A stretch of DNA of 52,442 bases from Dehalococcoidia bacterium (GTDB taxonomy: Bacteria > Chloroflexota > Dehalococcoidia > Bin125), in the NCBI GenBank assembly GCA_022822855.1, contig JAJDYG010000034.1, positions 1-52,442 on the forward strand. The letters are read 5' to 3'. This document shows positions 32,622 to 41,873 of the stretch, in pieces (positions within the stretch are counted from its first letter, which is position 1; each line of letters begins with the position of its first letter). The notes beneath the pieces are model-generated. The model did no database searches, was not told where the DNA came from, and saw only the letters and a list, made by a program, of their open reading frames with translations. The position numbers and the translations under genes were made by a program.

Positions 32622-33608
32622 TCATTCGATTCGATCCCAAGTGTATTCGTCACTGCCAATGCGGAATGTGACCGAATCTGGCGTAAGGCTGACTCCAGCA
32701 TGAGGCAGTTCCTCAGGTGCTTGCTCCATGATGTCCATGATGGGACGCCTCACATAGTGTTCGATGAACAATCCCATGGTGGCTCCAGCTCGCGACTCCA
32801 TATGTCCCCAAGCGTCTTCACCGACATATGCCTCGCCGCCACTATTGATGAATCTAGCTTCTAGTTCCTCCAGTTTCGCGTTCCGGGTCCCGTCGAACAC
32901 GACCAAAACGGGCTGAAACCCCGAAAGACGACAATCCTCGGGAAATGCTAGCTCTTCGCCCCATCTGCCCTGTCCGGAGGCTGCGATCGTGACACGCAGT
33001 TTCAGTTCATAGGCTGTTTTGTCAAGTAGGCAGTCAATCTGTCTTCCTGAACCATCGCCGTTTCGCAGTACAGGGCTGTCTTTGGCTGGGACGGATATTC
33101 CTCCGACAGCTCCGGCCAATATCGGTTCGAAAAGATATCCGGTCTCTTGAGCAGCACGATTATCGATGTCATACAACCACTTCCGGATCAGCAATAGCGA
33201 AGCTAGGGAGTTCGGCCGGATGAGACCGTATTGTAGGAGACCTCTTGGTCCGACTTGATCGAGAGTTGGAGTCGGCTGAGTTGCAATCACCTTGTGATAC
33301 TTCAATCGAGCTTTGTGCAATCTCGCAAGCGATGTGAAGTAAGTGTCCGTATCAAGGGGGCCCAGATCAACGAGGGATTCGAACAACTCCAGTGGATCTC
33401 CTCCGGCAGCTACTAGAGCCTCCGGCTCCGGCGAATAGAACGTGAAGCTGTTTGGGTGGTCGAGGCCATCAAGGTCTATTGCCAAGTCTGTGGCGACGAT
33501 ACACGCCAGGGCGCGAAGCGCTTCGTCCGATAATGAAACGGCTTGCTTCCCGGAACCCGGTTTACGAACGCTCTCAAACATCCGTCGCTGTGCTTGAGCT
33601 AGTCCCAT
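32622..33608 (-). CDS. Type II restriction endonuclease, PD-(D/E)XK type
   Basis: The 328-residue protein overlaps the 3' end of a cytosine-C5 methyltransferase gene by 10 bp on the same strand, the usual layout of a type II pair. A nuclease core is visible at GRQIDCLLDKTAYELKLR (Asp192, Glu201, Lys203), followed by GRWGEELAFPEDCRLSGFQP. The family and recognition site cannot be named from sequence alone. GC content and codon use are visibly lower and more mixed than in its neighbours, consistent with horizontal acquisition together with the methyltransferase. Confidence 0.75.
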   Translation of the reverse strand: MGLAQAQRRMFESVRKPGSGKQAVSLSDEALRALACIVATDLAIDLDGLDHPNSFTFYSPEPEALVAAGGDPLELFESLVDLGPLDTDTYFTSLARLHKARLKYHKVIATQPTPTLDQVGPRGLLQYGLIRPNSLASLLLIRKWLYDIDNRAAQETGYLFEPILAGAVGGISVPAKDSPVLRNGDGSGRQIDCLLDKTAYELKLRVTIAASGQGRWGEELAFPEDCRLSGFQPVLVVFDGTRNAKLEELEARFINSGGEAYVGEDAWGHMESRAGATMGLFIEHYVRRPIMDIMEQAPEELPHAGVSLTPDSVTFRIGSDEYTWDRIE

Positions 33609-34822
33609 AGCTGGCGCCCCCCCGCTGGATGGCGCGCAGTGACTCGGTCGACGAGAGTCTCCAAGGCCGGACTCATGCCATCGCTGTTGCTGACGGTGAG
33701 TTCGACCAGTTGTCCATGGTCCGCAATCGTGGAATCGCAGGAACGGTGGTGGGACCGCAAGATGTGGGTACCCAGAATTCTGGCGAACGGCGGGGGCACT
33801 GCGTTCCCAATCTGGATCGCGCGTGCCGATCTTGTGCCCCTGAAGACGAAGCTGTCAGGGAAGGCTTGGATGCGGGCGCATTCTCTGAGAGTGATCGGTC
33901 GGTCTTCGTAAGGGTGAATCAGTTCCCGGCTTGCTGCGCTGGTGATCGCCTTGGATGGCTCGTCAGCGACAAGGCGGCGTAAGCCTGCTGGGGCACCTCC
34001 GCGTCGCTCGGTGGGCGTGCCATCGGACACCCTGCGATTCGCGCGGCGCGAGTAGCTTGAGTGTTGGAGCTCCTTTGGCAGGTCGCGCATGGTGCCGCCT
34101 TGCCGTAGACCCCTGATTCTCTTGAGTTCGTCCTCGGAGATTGGTCTTGTTTCGACGTCCGTTGGCTCGTCCGTTGGCGCAGCCGTGGACAGGTTGAGGA
34201 AAGCGTCTCTGACGGTCGCAGTTCGGGGCAGCCGATTGGCGCCAATGCGGTCAACACCTGGAGCTCCGAAGGCGTAATGAGTAGGTTCAGGAAAGCCTGG
34301 GTCCGCAAATCGGCGAGCCAAGACGATGACTCGTTTTCGCAATTGCGGAATGCCATAGTTCGCGACGTTGATCTTTCGGAGCCGGATCCAATATCCCGTC
34401 TCCACAAGGGGAGTAATGAGGTCCAGAACGAATCTGCCTTTATCAAGTGTCAAGAACCCCTCTACATTTTCGAACAGCACCCACTCAGGGAGCAGTTGTA
34501 CCACTAGTCGGCTGAACTCGGCCACTAGGTTGTTTCTCACGTCCCCAACGCGACGTGGTCCCGCCGAAGTGAAGCCTTGACAAGGAGGACCGCCTGTAAC
34601 GAGTAGGGGCGACTGTTTCGATGCCGCTGCGTCGAGGATCGAGGAGGCATCCAGATCGCTGGCATCCGCTTGAACAAGTGGCACGTGCGGGAAGTTGCTT
34701 TGGAACGTTTGGCACGCTGGAGTCCAGTTGTCGTCTGCAAATGCGCAGCGGAATCCCGCTTGCTCGAGTCCTAGACTCAGTCCTCCAGCGCCAGCGAACA
34801 GGTCAAAGTGTGATGGTTGCAC
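33599..34822 (-). CDS. DNA (cytosine-5) methyltransferase of a type II R-M system
   Basis: This 407-residue enzyme has the C5-methyltransferase motifs in order: I (FDLFAGAGGLSLGLEQAG), IV with catalytic Cys81 (TGGPPCQGFT), VI (ENVEG), VIII (QLRKRV) and X (IQIGNAVPPP). The target-recognition region lies at about 245-330. The GTG start at 34822 lies two bases after the stop of the CoA-transferase gene, so it may be translated by coupling; the frame is open much further upstream, but that part overlaps the CoA-transferase in another frame. Its role is to protect the genome from the endonuclease downstream. Confidence 0.92.
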   Translation of the reverse strand: MQPSHFDLFAGAGGLSLGLEQAGFRCAFADDNWTPACQTFQSNFPHVPLVQADASDLDASSILDAAASKQSPLLVTGGPPCQGFTSAGPRRVGDVRNNLVAEFSRLVVQLLPEWVLFENVEGFLTLDKGRFVLDLITPLVETGYWIRLRKINVANYGIPQLRKRVIVLARRFADPGFPEPTHYAFGAPGVDRIGANRLPRTATVRDAFLNLSTAAPTDEPTDVETRPISEDELKRIRGLRQGGTMRDLPKELQHSSYSRRANRRVSDGTPTERRGGAPAGLRRLVADEPSKAITSAASRELIHPYEDRPITLRECARIQAFPDSFVFRGTRSARAIQIGNAVPPPFARILGTHILRSHHRSCDSTIADHGQLVELTVSNSDGMSPALETLVDRVTARHPAGGRQLWD

Positions 34823-34824
34823 GG

Positions 34825-36048
34825 TCAGTCGCCTGCGGCGGCCGAGCCCTGGGTCTTGACTGCCGTTACTCCTGTGTCGTGCAGACGCTCGATGTCGGGC
34901 CAGTCGTAGCCGAGGTTGAGCAGTTCCAGCTCGGTGTCCTGGCCGAGCTCGGGGGCCGACGAGCGGACCTCGGTCTTGGTCTCGCTGAAGCTGACCGGGA
35001 TGCCGACGACCTTGTGGTCCTCGAAGTGCGGATGCGGCGGCTGCTGCAGATAGCCGTTCAGCCAGAAGTGGTTGTCTTCGGCAACCTCTTCGTAGTCGTA
35101 GACCGGTCCGCAGGGGATCCGCGCGGCGATCAGGCGTGACAGCCATTCCTCCCGCGTCCGCTGCTGGAAGGTCTGCTCCAGCTCCGAGCGCAGCCATTCC
35201 TCGTTGTCGCGGCGCTGGAACGGGTCGGTCGAGCGCTCGTCGTTGAGCAGGTCGGGACGATCCAGCGCCTCGCAGAGGGGCGGCCAGCTCTTCGGATCGA
35301 GCAGACCCATCGTGAACCATTTGCCGTCGCCGGCCTGGTACCAGCTAAAGGTCGCCGAGAAGGAGCGGCCCGGCTTGAGGATCGGCTGGAAGCCGCTGTG
35401 CAGGAAGGCCTGCAGCGAGAGCGCCTGCAAGGTCAGCATCGCGCCGAGCTGCGAGACGTCGATCTTCTGACCCACGCCGTGCTGCGAGCGCGCGAACAGC
35501 GCGGTCACGATGCCGTAGGCGAAGAGCAGCGAACCGGTCTGGTCGGCCAGGCCCCAGGGAGCGGTGATTGGACGCTCGCCCGGCCCGCCGCCGAGCGCGA
35601 CCATCGCGCCCGACATGCCCTGCGCCACCACATCGAACGATCCGCGCGTGGCCCACTCGCCCTCAGGGCCGAAGCCCGAGTTGGTCGCGTAGATCAGTTG
35701 AGGATTGACCTGCTTGAGGTCGTCGTAACCGAGACCAATCGAGTCGAGGTAGCCGGGCCGGAAGTTCTCGGCCAGCACATCGGCGTCCTCGATCAGCTTG
35801 TGGACGACCTCGATCGCACCCTCGGCCCGCAGGTCGAGCGTCATCGAGCGCTTGCCTCGGTTGAGCGCTTCGAAGTAGGAGCAGAACCCGTCCGCGCCCA
35901 CGCCGAGCTGCCGCCCGGGATCGCCGTTGCCGGGCATCTCAACCTTGAGCACGTCAGCGCCCATGTCGGCGAGCATCGCCGTCGCATGGGGGCCGTTCTG
36001 ATAGCGGGTGAAGTCGACGACGCGGATTCCGTCAAGCGGCGCGGGCAT
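34825..36048 (-). CDS. Class III CoA-transferase (CaiB/BaiF family)
   Basis: A 407-residue protein of the formyl-CoA transferase/CaiB family. It starts PLDGIRVVDFTRYQNGPHA, has the active-site aspartate in SFDVVAQGMSGAM, and shows the family patterns NRGKRSMTLDL, ADVLAENFRPG and GIPVSFSET. It transfers CoA between carboxylic acids. An AGGAGG six bases from ATG 36048 gives a firm start; the frame extends upstream without coding character. It begins the minus-strand operon CoA-transferase, C5-methyltransferase, endonuclease, ACAD-like flavoprotein. The donor and acceptor acids are unknown. Confidence 0.92.
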   Translation of the reverse strand: MPAPLDGIRVVDFTRYQNGPHATAMLADMGADVLKVEMPGNGDPGRQLGVGADGFCSYFEALNRGKRSMTLDLRAEGAIEVVHKLIEDADVLAENFRPGYLDSIGLGYDDLKQVNPQLIYATNSGFGPEGEWATRGSFDVVAQGMSGAMVALGGGPGERPITAPWGLADQTGSLLFAYGIVTALFARSQHGVGQKIDVSQLGAMLTLQALSLQAFLHSGFQPILKPGRSFSATFSWYQAGDGKWFTMGLLDPKSWPPLCEALDRPDLLNDERSTDPFQRRDNEEWLRSELEQTFQQRTREEWLSRLIAARIPCGPVYDYEEVAEDNHFWLNGYLQQPPHPHFEDHKVVGIPVSFSETKTEVRSSAPELGQDTELELLNLGYDWPDIERLHDTGVTAVKTQGSAAAGD

Positions 36049-36144
36049 GATGGGCCTCCTTGGGGCGCAGGTGCCAGATACGAGCAAGATATCTGATGAG
36101 GGCCGAGTGCCTGTCCGGAGGCGGGGCATCGCAGGGGAGGGGGT

Positions 36145-36184
36145 CCCCCGATCGAGTCGGGGGCAGGCCCCGAATACATCGGGG
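36145..36184. repeat. Two adjacent family B palindromes
   Basis: CCCCCGA-tcgag-TCGGGGG (36145-36163) and CCCCGA-ataca-TCGGGG (36168-36184) are separated by CAGG. They lie upstream of the CoA-transferase gene, in the gap 36049-36346, which holds no gene. Confidence 0.75.
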
Positions 36185-36346
36185 ACTGGACGCCGGCCAC
36201 GGGGTAGAGACCCGAGCCTGGGAGGCGTCGGGTCGAAGGGACACGGGGGACGAGGCGCGATGGAGTTCGCGCTGCCTGCCGGCCGGAAAAAAGCCGTTGC
36301 CGGTGGGCGCGCCTGAGGCGCTCACCGAGCCGGTGTCGCAGGGGTA

Positions 36347-36655
36347 TTAGGGGTAGTCGTCATCTTCCTCGCCGGTCTCGTCTACGGGGTAGAGTCCGCT
36401 GTGCTGCTCGGGCTGCTGGCTGGGTTCCTGCTGGTTGTCTCGGGAGAGTCCGAGTTCGCGCAGGGCGTCGCTGGCCTTGTCGAAGAGTCCGACGATGCGG
36501 GCGAGTGACCTGGTGGCCTGGAACTGGATGTAGGCGGGTCCGTCGGTGGCGAAGTGCTGGAGCCTGCCGACGATGGCGCCGGCCTTGAGTGAGAGCGGAG
36601 GGTTGTGCTGGGGGCGGGATCGGGCGACGGCGACGCCCATGGTTGCTGCAGACAT
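36347..36655 (-). CDS. Small unknown protein with acidic C-terminus
   Basis: I do not recognise this 102-residue protein. It starts MSAATMGVAVARSRPQ with an AAGGAGA ribosome site at a good distance from ATG 36655. The middle is probably helical (GPAYIQFQATRSLARIVGLF, DKASDALRELGLS). It ends in a polar Gln-rich linker and the acidic tail TGEEDDDYP. The tail resembles that of the small protein at 1068-1418 (PEEDDDPL), and both genes lie next to palindromic repeats. There is no membrane segment or signal peptide. Confidence 0.65.
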   Translation of the reverse strand: MSAATMGVAVARSRPQHNPPLSLKAGAIVGRLQHFATDGPAYIQFQATRSLARIVGLFDKASDALRELGLSRDNQQEPSQQPEQHSGLYPVDETGEEDDDYP

Positions 36656-36750
36656 TGGTGGGTCTCCTTCTGTTGGTGTCTGATGGGGTTGATGGTATGG
36701 GAACGGGTGTGCTGATGATGTGGCGGAGTTGTCGGAGGGGCGGGTTGAGG

Positions 36751-37078
36751 GCGGGTCCCCGAATGAATCGGGGACTAGGAGGGGAATGGGAGCGTGAGGT
36801 TGTCGCTGAGGCGGAGAGTGTTGCCTTGTCGGGTGTGGTTGCCCTGGGCCCCGCGTCAAGCGCGGGGCATCGGAGCGGAGGGAGCGGGTCCCCGAATGAA
36901 TCGGGGACTGGGAGGGGAATGGGAGCGTGAGGTTGTTGCTGAGGCGGAGGGTGTTGCCGTGGCGGAGCTTGGGTGGTCTGGGCCCCGCGTCAAGCGCGGG
37001 GTATCGGAGGGAGGGAGCGGGTCCCCGAACAAGTTGGGCACTGGGAGTGGCGTTGGTGCGCGGAGCATCGGATGGGGA
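36751..37078. repeat. 133-bp tandem repeat, about 2.4 copies
   Basis: Copies start at GCGGGTCCCCGAA at 36751, 36884 and 37017, an exact 133-bp period twice; the third copy is partial and diverged. Each full unit contains one TCCCCGA-atgaa-TCGGGGA palindrome, the stretch GGAGGGGAATGGGAGCGTGA, and one CCCCGCG-tcaag-CGCGGGG palindrome. The region 36656-37101 contains nothing that looks like a gene. Confidence 0.85.
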
Positions 37079-37101
37079 GAGGGCGGCGGTAGGATCGGCG
37101 C

Positions 37102-37794
37102 ATGAGTGTCGAGGTGTTTGACTCTCCCGCCGCTGCCGTCGCCGATATCCCGGATGGCGTCACGATCCTGGTTGGCGGCTTTGTCTCGGCGGGCACGCCG
37201 TCCAATCTGATCCTCGCGCTCAAGCAGACCGGCCAGAGCGGATTGACGGCGGTGGCCAACAACATCGGCCTCGGAGACCTGCTTGACGAACTGTGCGAGG
37301 ATCGGCAACTGACCAGGGTGATCGCGACCTTTGCGATCCGCGCCTCGGGCACCCGCTCCTCGCGGTTTGAGGAGCTCTATCGGGCCGGTGAGGCGGAACT
37401 GGAACTGGTCCCGCAGGGCACGCTGATCGAGCGGCTGCGCGCGGGAGGGGCGGGGCTTGGCGGGGTGCTGACCAAGACCGGGCTGGGCACGATGATGGCC
37501 GAGGGCAAGCAAACGCTCGAACTCGACGGCGAGCGCTGGCTGCTGGAGCGTCCGCTGCGCGGCGACGTGGCGCTGCTCAAGGCCTGGCGCGCCGACCGGC
37601 AGGGCAACCTGCAGTACCGACTCGCCGGGCTGAACTTCAATCCGGTGATGGCGACTGCCGCCGACCTGGTCATCGCCGAGGTCGAGGAGATCGTGGAGGC
37701 GGGCGTGATTCCACCGGATCAGGTCGGCACGCCCGGGGTCTACGTCGACCGCCTGGTGCGGTGCGCCCCGATCCCCGTGCGCTGGGACGGATGA
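37102..37794 (+). CDS. 3-oxoacid-type CoA-transferase subunit A
   Basis: A 230-residue protein of the family I CoA-transferase alpha type. It has ILVGGFVSAGTPSNLILAL near residue 21, then VANNIGLG and VLTKTGLGTMMAEGKQ. VALLKAWRADRQGNLQYR is characteristic of the alpha subunit, which binds the CoA moiety together with beta. It is coupled to the beta-subunit gene by an ATGA overlap at 37791. Substrate could be acetoacetate, glutaconate or another short acid; the sequence alone does not decide. Confidence 0.9.
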   Translation: MSVEVFDSPAAAVADIPDGVTILVGGFVSAGTPSNLILALKQTGQSGLTAVANNIGLGDLLDELCEDRQLTRVIATFAIRASGTRSSRFEELYRAGEAELELVPQGTLIERLRAGGAGLGGVLTKTGLGTMMAEGKQTLELDGERWLLERPLRGDVALLKAWRADRQGNLQYRLAGLNFNPVMATAADLVIAEVEEIVEAGVIPPDQVGTPGVYVDRLVRCAPIPVRWDG

Positions 37795-38471
37795 TCATGC
37801 CCGACGCCCGGCCGCCGAACGGACTCAGCCGCGAACTGATCGCCCTGCGCGCGGCGCGCGAGCTCGAGCCCGGCTCGGTCGTCAATCTCGGCATCGGCCT
37901 GCCCACGCTCGTGGCCGGTTTCGTCGAGCCGGCCGACGGCATCCTGTTCCAGGCCGAGAACGGCATCCTCGGCTACTCGGGAATCTCCGAGTCCGACTTC
38001 GACTCCGACCTGATCAACGCCGGCGGGCAGCCGGTCGATCTGGTAGCGGGGGCGAGCTTCTTCGACACGGCCGACTCCTTCGCGATGATCCGCGGCGGCC
38101 ACATCGACGCGGCCGTCCTGGGCGGGCTGCAGGTCTCGGCGGCCGGCGACCTGGCCAACTGGTACGTGCCCGCGCGAGGCGGCGGCAGCGTCGGCGGCGC
38201 GATGGACCTGGCTGTGGGCGCGCGCAAGTTGATCATCGCGATGGCGCATGTCACTCGCGACGGCGAACCTCGGATCGTCGAGGTCTGCGACTATCCGCTC
38301 ACCGCCGAGCGCTGCGTCGATGTGATCATCACCGACCTCGCCGTGATCGACGTATCGGCAAGCGGTCTCTCGCTGCGCGAGACCGCGCCTGGAGTGTCTC
38401 CTCAAGAGGTCGCGCGATGGACTGGCGCTCCGCTGATCATTCCGCCGGTCGTGGCCGAGATGTCGCTCTGA
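37791..38471 (+). CDS. 3-oxoacid-type CoA-transferase subunit B
   Basis: This 226-residue protein has the catalytic glutamate Glu56 in FQAENGILGYSG, the glycine-rich NLGIGLPTLVAGF, and GGHIDAAVLGGLQVSAAGDLANW, as in SCOT/AtoA-type beta subunits. The start ATG at 37791 overlaps the alpha-subunit stop; the frame extends upstream but overlaps that gene. Together with subunit A it would shuttle CoA between a 3-oxo or related acid and an acyl-CoA donor. A NuoI-like ferredoxin follows 67 bp later. Confidence 0.92.
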   Translation: MIMPDARPPNGLSRELIALRAARELEPGSVVNLGIGLPTLVAGFVEPADGILFQAENGILGYSGISESDFDSDLINAGGQPVDLVAGASFFDTADSFAMIRGGHIDAAVLGGLQVSAAGDLANWYVPARGGGSVGGAMDLAVGARKLIIAMAHVTRDGEPRIVEVCDYPLTAERCVDVIITDLAVIDVSASGLSLRETAPGVSPQEVARWTGAPLIIPPVVAEMSL

Positions 38472-38538
38472 CCGGATGGAGCCGTGCGCTATCCTGAGTT
38501 GGTAGCGCTGCCAGGAACGGCAAGGTAGGGAGCGGGCC

Positions 38539-39084
<546 letters not shown>

Positions 39085-39099
39085 CGCTTCGCGCTCGGA

Positions 39100-39996
39100 C
39101 TAGACGTCTGCGCCGCCGGCCCTTCGCTCCATCATCTTCTGGAAGTCGACCTCGACGGGCTGTTGACCTTCGAGGACCGATTCCACTCTGCCCAGGATGA
39201 TGTCGCGCCATCCGTCGTGGGGCAGGATGTAGAGGTGGTCGTCGACCATCGCTTGCCAGACGAGGTCGGCGACGTCGGAGGGATCCATGCCGCCGCCGAG
39301 GAAGACCTGAGACGCCGTGCGCTGGGCTTCGTTGGCTTCGATCGACTGACCGAACTCGCTGGGGCGGTTACGTTCCGCCTCGTTGATCTGGGTGTTGACG
39401 AAGCCCGGGCAGAGGACTGAGGCGGAGATGTTGGCGTCTGCGTGTCGGAGGTGGTGCCAGAGCCCTTCGGTCAGCGTCAGGACGCCGTGCTTGGAGACGC
39501 TGTAGGCGGAGGCGCCGGGGATCAGTCCGGCGACGGAGGCGGTGTTGACGATGTGGCCGTCTTCGCCGTGCTCGAGCATGGATGGGACGAAGACCTGGAG
39601 TCCGTAGAGCACACCCCAGAAGTTGACTCCCATGACCCAGTCCCAGGTTGAGTCGGGGACTTCCCAGACGGGCACGGCTCCGGCGCCTGAGCCGAGGCCG
39701 CCGTCCCGGCGCGAGGTGACGCCAGCGTTGTTGCAGAGCACGTGGATCTTGCCGAAGCGCTCGATGGCCTGGTCGCGGACGCTCTCGAGCGTCTCGCGCT
39801 GCATCGTATCGACCTCGACGCCGATCACGTTGCGTTCCTGCTGTTCGAGTCGGACGACTGCGGCGTTGAGGGCGTCTGTCTCGATGTCTGCGAGGACGAC
39901 GTTCATGCCCTCCGCGGCGAAGCGCTCGGCGAAGGCGTAGCCCATACCGCTGGCTGCTCCGGTTACCACCGCTGTTTTGCCGCTGAAATCACGCAT
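39100..39996 (-). CDS. SDR oxidoreductase, paralogue 1 of 3
   Basis: A 298-residue short-chain dehydrogenase. It has the TGAASGMG cofactor motif at 12-19, Asp37 after the second strand (favouring NAD), NNAG at 89-92, Ser154 and the catalytic Tyr165-Lys169 (AYSVSKH). The C-terminal about 40 residues (ILPHDGWRDIILGRVESVL) are longer than in classical 250-residue SDRs. It is closely related to the next two minus-strand genes, sharing VNFWGVLYG and SVLCPG. The substrate is unknown. Confidence 0.9.
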   Translation of the reverse strand: MRDFSGKTAVVTGAASGMGYAFAERFAAEGMNVVLADIETDALNAAVVRLEQQERNVIGVEVDTMQRETLESVRDQAIERFGKIHVLCNNAGVTSRRDGGLGSGAGAVPVWEVPDSTWDWVMGVNFWGVLYGLQVFVPSMLEHGEDGHIVNTASVAGLIPGASAYSVSKHGVLTLTEGLWHHLRHADANISASVLCPGFVNTQINEAERNRPSEFGQSIEANEAQRTASQVFLGGGMDPSDVADLVWQAMVDDHLYILPHDGWRDIILGRVESVLEGQQPVEVDFQKMMERRAGGADV

Positions 39997-40069
39997 GGCT
40001 GGTCCTCTCAGAGTGTTCCGAGCTGGTTGTCAATTGTTCGCGCAGTCTACGAGCGGTCGTGACGGCGGC

Positions 40070-40945
40070 TCAGCGCTGGCTCGTCGACTGTCCGGGGAGT
40101 CGTGCCGCGGGCACGGTTCGGGCGAGCATGTTCTCCACTCGTTGCCGGACGATGTCATCCCAGTCGGGATGGGGGAGGACGTAGCAGCGTTCTTCGACGA
40201 TCGACTGCAGGACCTGGTCGGCCACGTTTGCCGGATCGATGCCGGAGGCGAGGAAGGCGTTGAACGCCGCAGCCTCTCCCTCGGAGCGTTCACCGGCGCC
40301 GCCGTATTCGTCCGGTCGGTTGCGGTCGGCGTTCATGATCTGGGTCTGGACCGCGCCCGGACAGAGCACGGAGGCGCCGATCTTCGATCCAATCCGCTCG
40401 AGATTCTGGTGCAGTCCCTCGGTCAGCGTCAGGACGCCATGCTTGGAGACGCTGTAGGCGCTGCCGCCCGGCGTGATGCCGGCGACCGAGGAGGTGTTGA
40501 CGACGTGGCCGTCCTCGCCGTGTCCGACCATGTGCGGGAGGAACGTCTGGATGCCGTAGAGCACGCCCCAGAAATTCACCCCGATCACCCACTCCCAGAT
40601 GCTGTCCTCGACATCCCAGATGTTGACCGCGTCGTCGCCGAGGCCCATCGCGTCCTGGAAGCTGAACACGCCGGCGTTGTTGCAGAGGATGTGGATGTTG
40701 CCGAACTCAGCGATGGTCTGGTCGCGAAGCTGCTCCAGCGTCTCACGCTGCATCGTGTTGACGACGACGCCCATGACCGAACGCTCTTCCTGCTCAAGCC
40801 GCCGGACCTGCGCCTGGAGCGCGTCCTCCTGGATGTCGGCGAGCACAACGTTCATGCCCTCCGAGGCGAATCGTTCGACCATCGCCAGGCCGATCCCGCT
40901 CGCGCCGCCGGTGACGACCGCCGTCTTTCCTGCAAACTCACGCAT
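40070..40945 (-). CDS. SDR oxidoreductase, paralogue 2 of 3
   Basis: This 291-residue SDR has TGGASGIG at 12-19, Asp37 for NAD, NNAG at 89-92, Ser153 and Tyr164-Lys168. The ATG at 40945 has AGGAGG eight bases upstream, ruling out the GTG at 40951, which is too close. It shares INFWG-type segments and the extended C-terminus (YVLPHPDWDDIVRQRVENML) with its neighbours. It is one of three tandem copies, each with its own ribosome site and a short gap. Confidence 0.9.
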   Translation of the reverse strand: MREFAGKTAVVTGGASGIGLAMVERFASEGMNVVLADIQEDALQAQVRRLEQEERSVMGVVVNTMQRETLEQLRDQTIAEFGNIHILCNNAGVFSFQDAMGLGDDAVNIWDVEDSIWEWVIGVNFWGVLYGIQTFLPHMVGHGEDGHVVNTSSVAGITPGGSAYSVSKHGVLTLTEGLHQNLERIGSKIGASVLCPGAVQTQIMNADRNRPDEYGGAGERSEGEAAAFNAFLASGIDPANVADQVLQSIVEERCYVLPHPDWDDIVRQRVENMLARTVPAARLPGQSTSQR

Positions 40946-40976
40946 AGTCACTTCCTCCTGATTGTTGGGTTGCTGG

Positions 40977-41873
40977 TCAGACTTCCTGGCCGGCTGCTCG
41001 CCGTCGCATCATCTCCTCCATGTCGACAGAGATTGGGGCCTCTCGGGCGAGGACATGCTCGACCCGGCCGCGGACTACGTCGTCCCAGGCTGGATGGGGG
41101 AGGATGTAGCAACGCTGCTCGACGATCGAATCGAAGACGATGTCCGCCACCTGGTCAGGGTCCATCCCGCCGCCCAGCATGAACTGGATGGCCTGTTCCT
41201 GCTCCGGCGTTCGCTCTGTCTCGCCGCCGAACTCTTCCGGTCGGTTGCGATCGGCGCTTCCAATGTTGGTGTTGACGAAACCGGGACAGAGCACGGACGC
41301 GCTGAGGTTCGCGCCCATCGCCTGGAACTGCTGGTAGAGACCTTCGGTCATCGTCAGCACGGCGTGCTTGGAGACGCTGTACGCGCCGCCGCCGGGCATC
41401 AGACCGGCGAGCGAGGCGGTGTTGACGATGTGGCCTTCCTCGCCGTGATCGAGCATATGCGGGACAAACACCTGGAGTCCGTAGAGCACGCCCCAGAAGT
41501 TGACTCCCATGATCCAGTTCCAGGTTTCGTCGGAGACCTGCCACGTGCCGTTGACCCTGCCGTCGGGGAAGACTCCTGCGTCCTCGCCGCCGGCGACGCC
41601 GGCGTTGTTGACCAGGATGTGGATGTTGCCGTATTCCGCAATCGTCCGGTCGCGGAGATTCTCCAGGGCTTCCCGTCGGCTGGTGTCGACGATCACGCCG
41701 AGAACATTGCGCTCTTCCTGCTCGAGTCTGGTCACCTGAGTGTTGAGCGCGTCCTCCTCGATATCGGCGAGGACGACGTTCATCCCTTCTGCGGCGAAGC
41801 GTCGAGCGAACGCCAGCCCCATTCCGCTGGCCGCGCCCGTGACGACTGCAGTCTTACCTTCGAACTCACGCAT
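40977..41873 (-). CDS. SDR oxidoreductase, paralogue 3 of 3
   Basis: A 298-residue SDR with TGAASGMG at 12-19, Asp37, NNAG at 89-92, Ser154 and Tyr165-Lys169. It is nearest in sequence to the copy at 39100 (for example IVNTAS, VLCPGFVNT) and shares the C-terminal ILPHPAWDDVVRGRVEHVL with the copy at 40070. Three copies in one strand and order suggest repeated tandem duplication and then divergence in the substrate loop around residues 95-115. Confidence 0.9.
   Translation of the reverse strand: MREFEGKTAVVTGAASGMGLAFARRFAAEGMNVVLADIEEDALNTQVTRLEQEERNVLGVIVDTSRREALENLRDRTIAEYGNIHILVNNAGVAGGEDAGVFPDGRVNGTWQVSDETWNWIMGVNFWGVLYGLQVFVPHMLDHGEEGHIVNTASLAGLMPGGGAYSVSKHAVLTMTEGLYQQFQAMGANLSASVLCPGFVNTNIGSADRNRPEEFGGETERTPEQEQAIQFMLGGGMDPDQVADIVFDSIVEQRCYILPHPAWDDVVRGRVEHVLAREAPISVDMEEMMRRRAAGQEV

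Noticed and set aside
32622..33608. Naming the endonuclease as ApaLI-like and using its GTGCAC site
   Set aside because: The resemblance was a weak recollection, and GTGCAC does occur in the window (for example near 10493 and 22201), which neither supports nor excludes it because a methylase is present.
36751..37078. A CRISPR-like array
   Set aside because: Only about 2.4 units of 133 bp with conserved, not variable, sequence between the palindromes; no cas gene is nearby.
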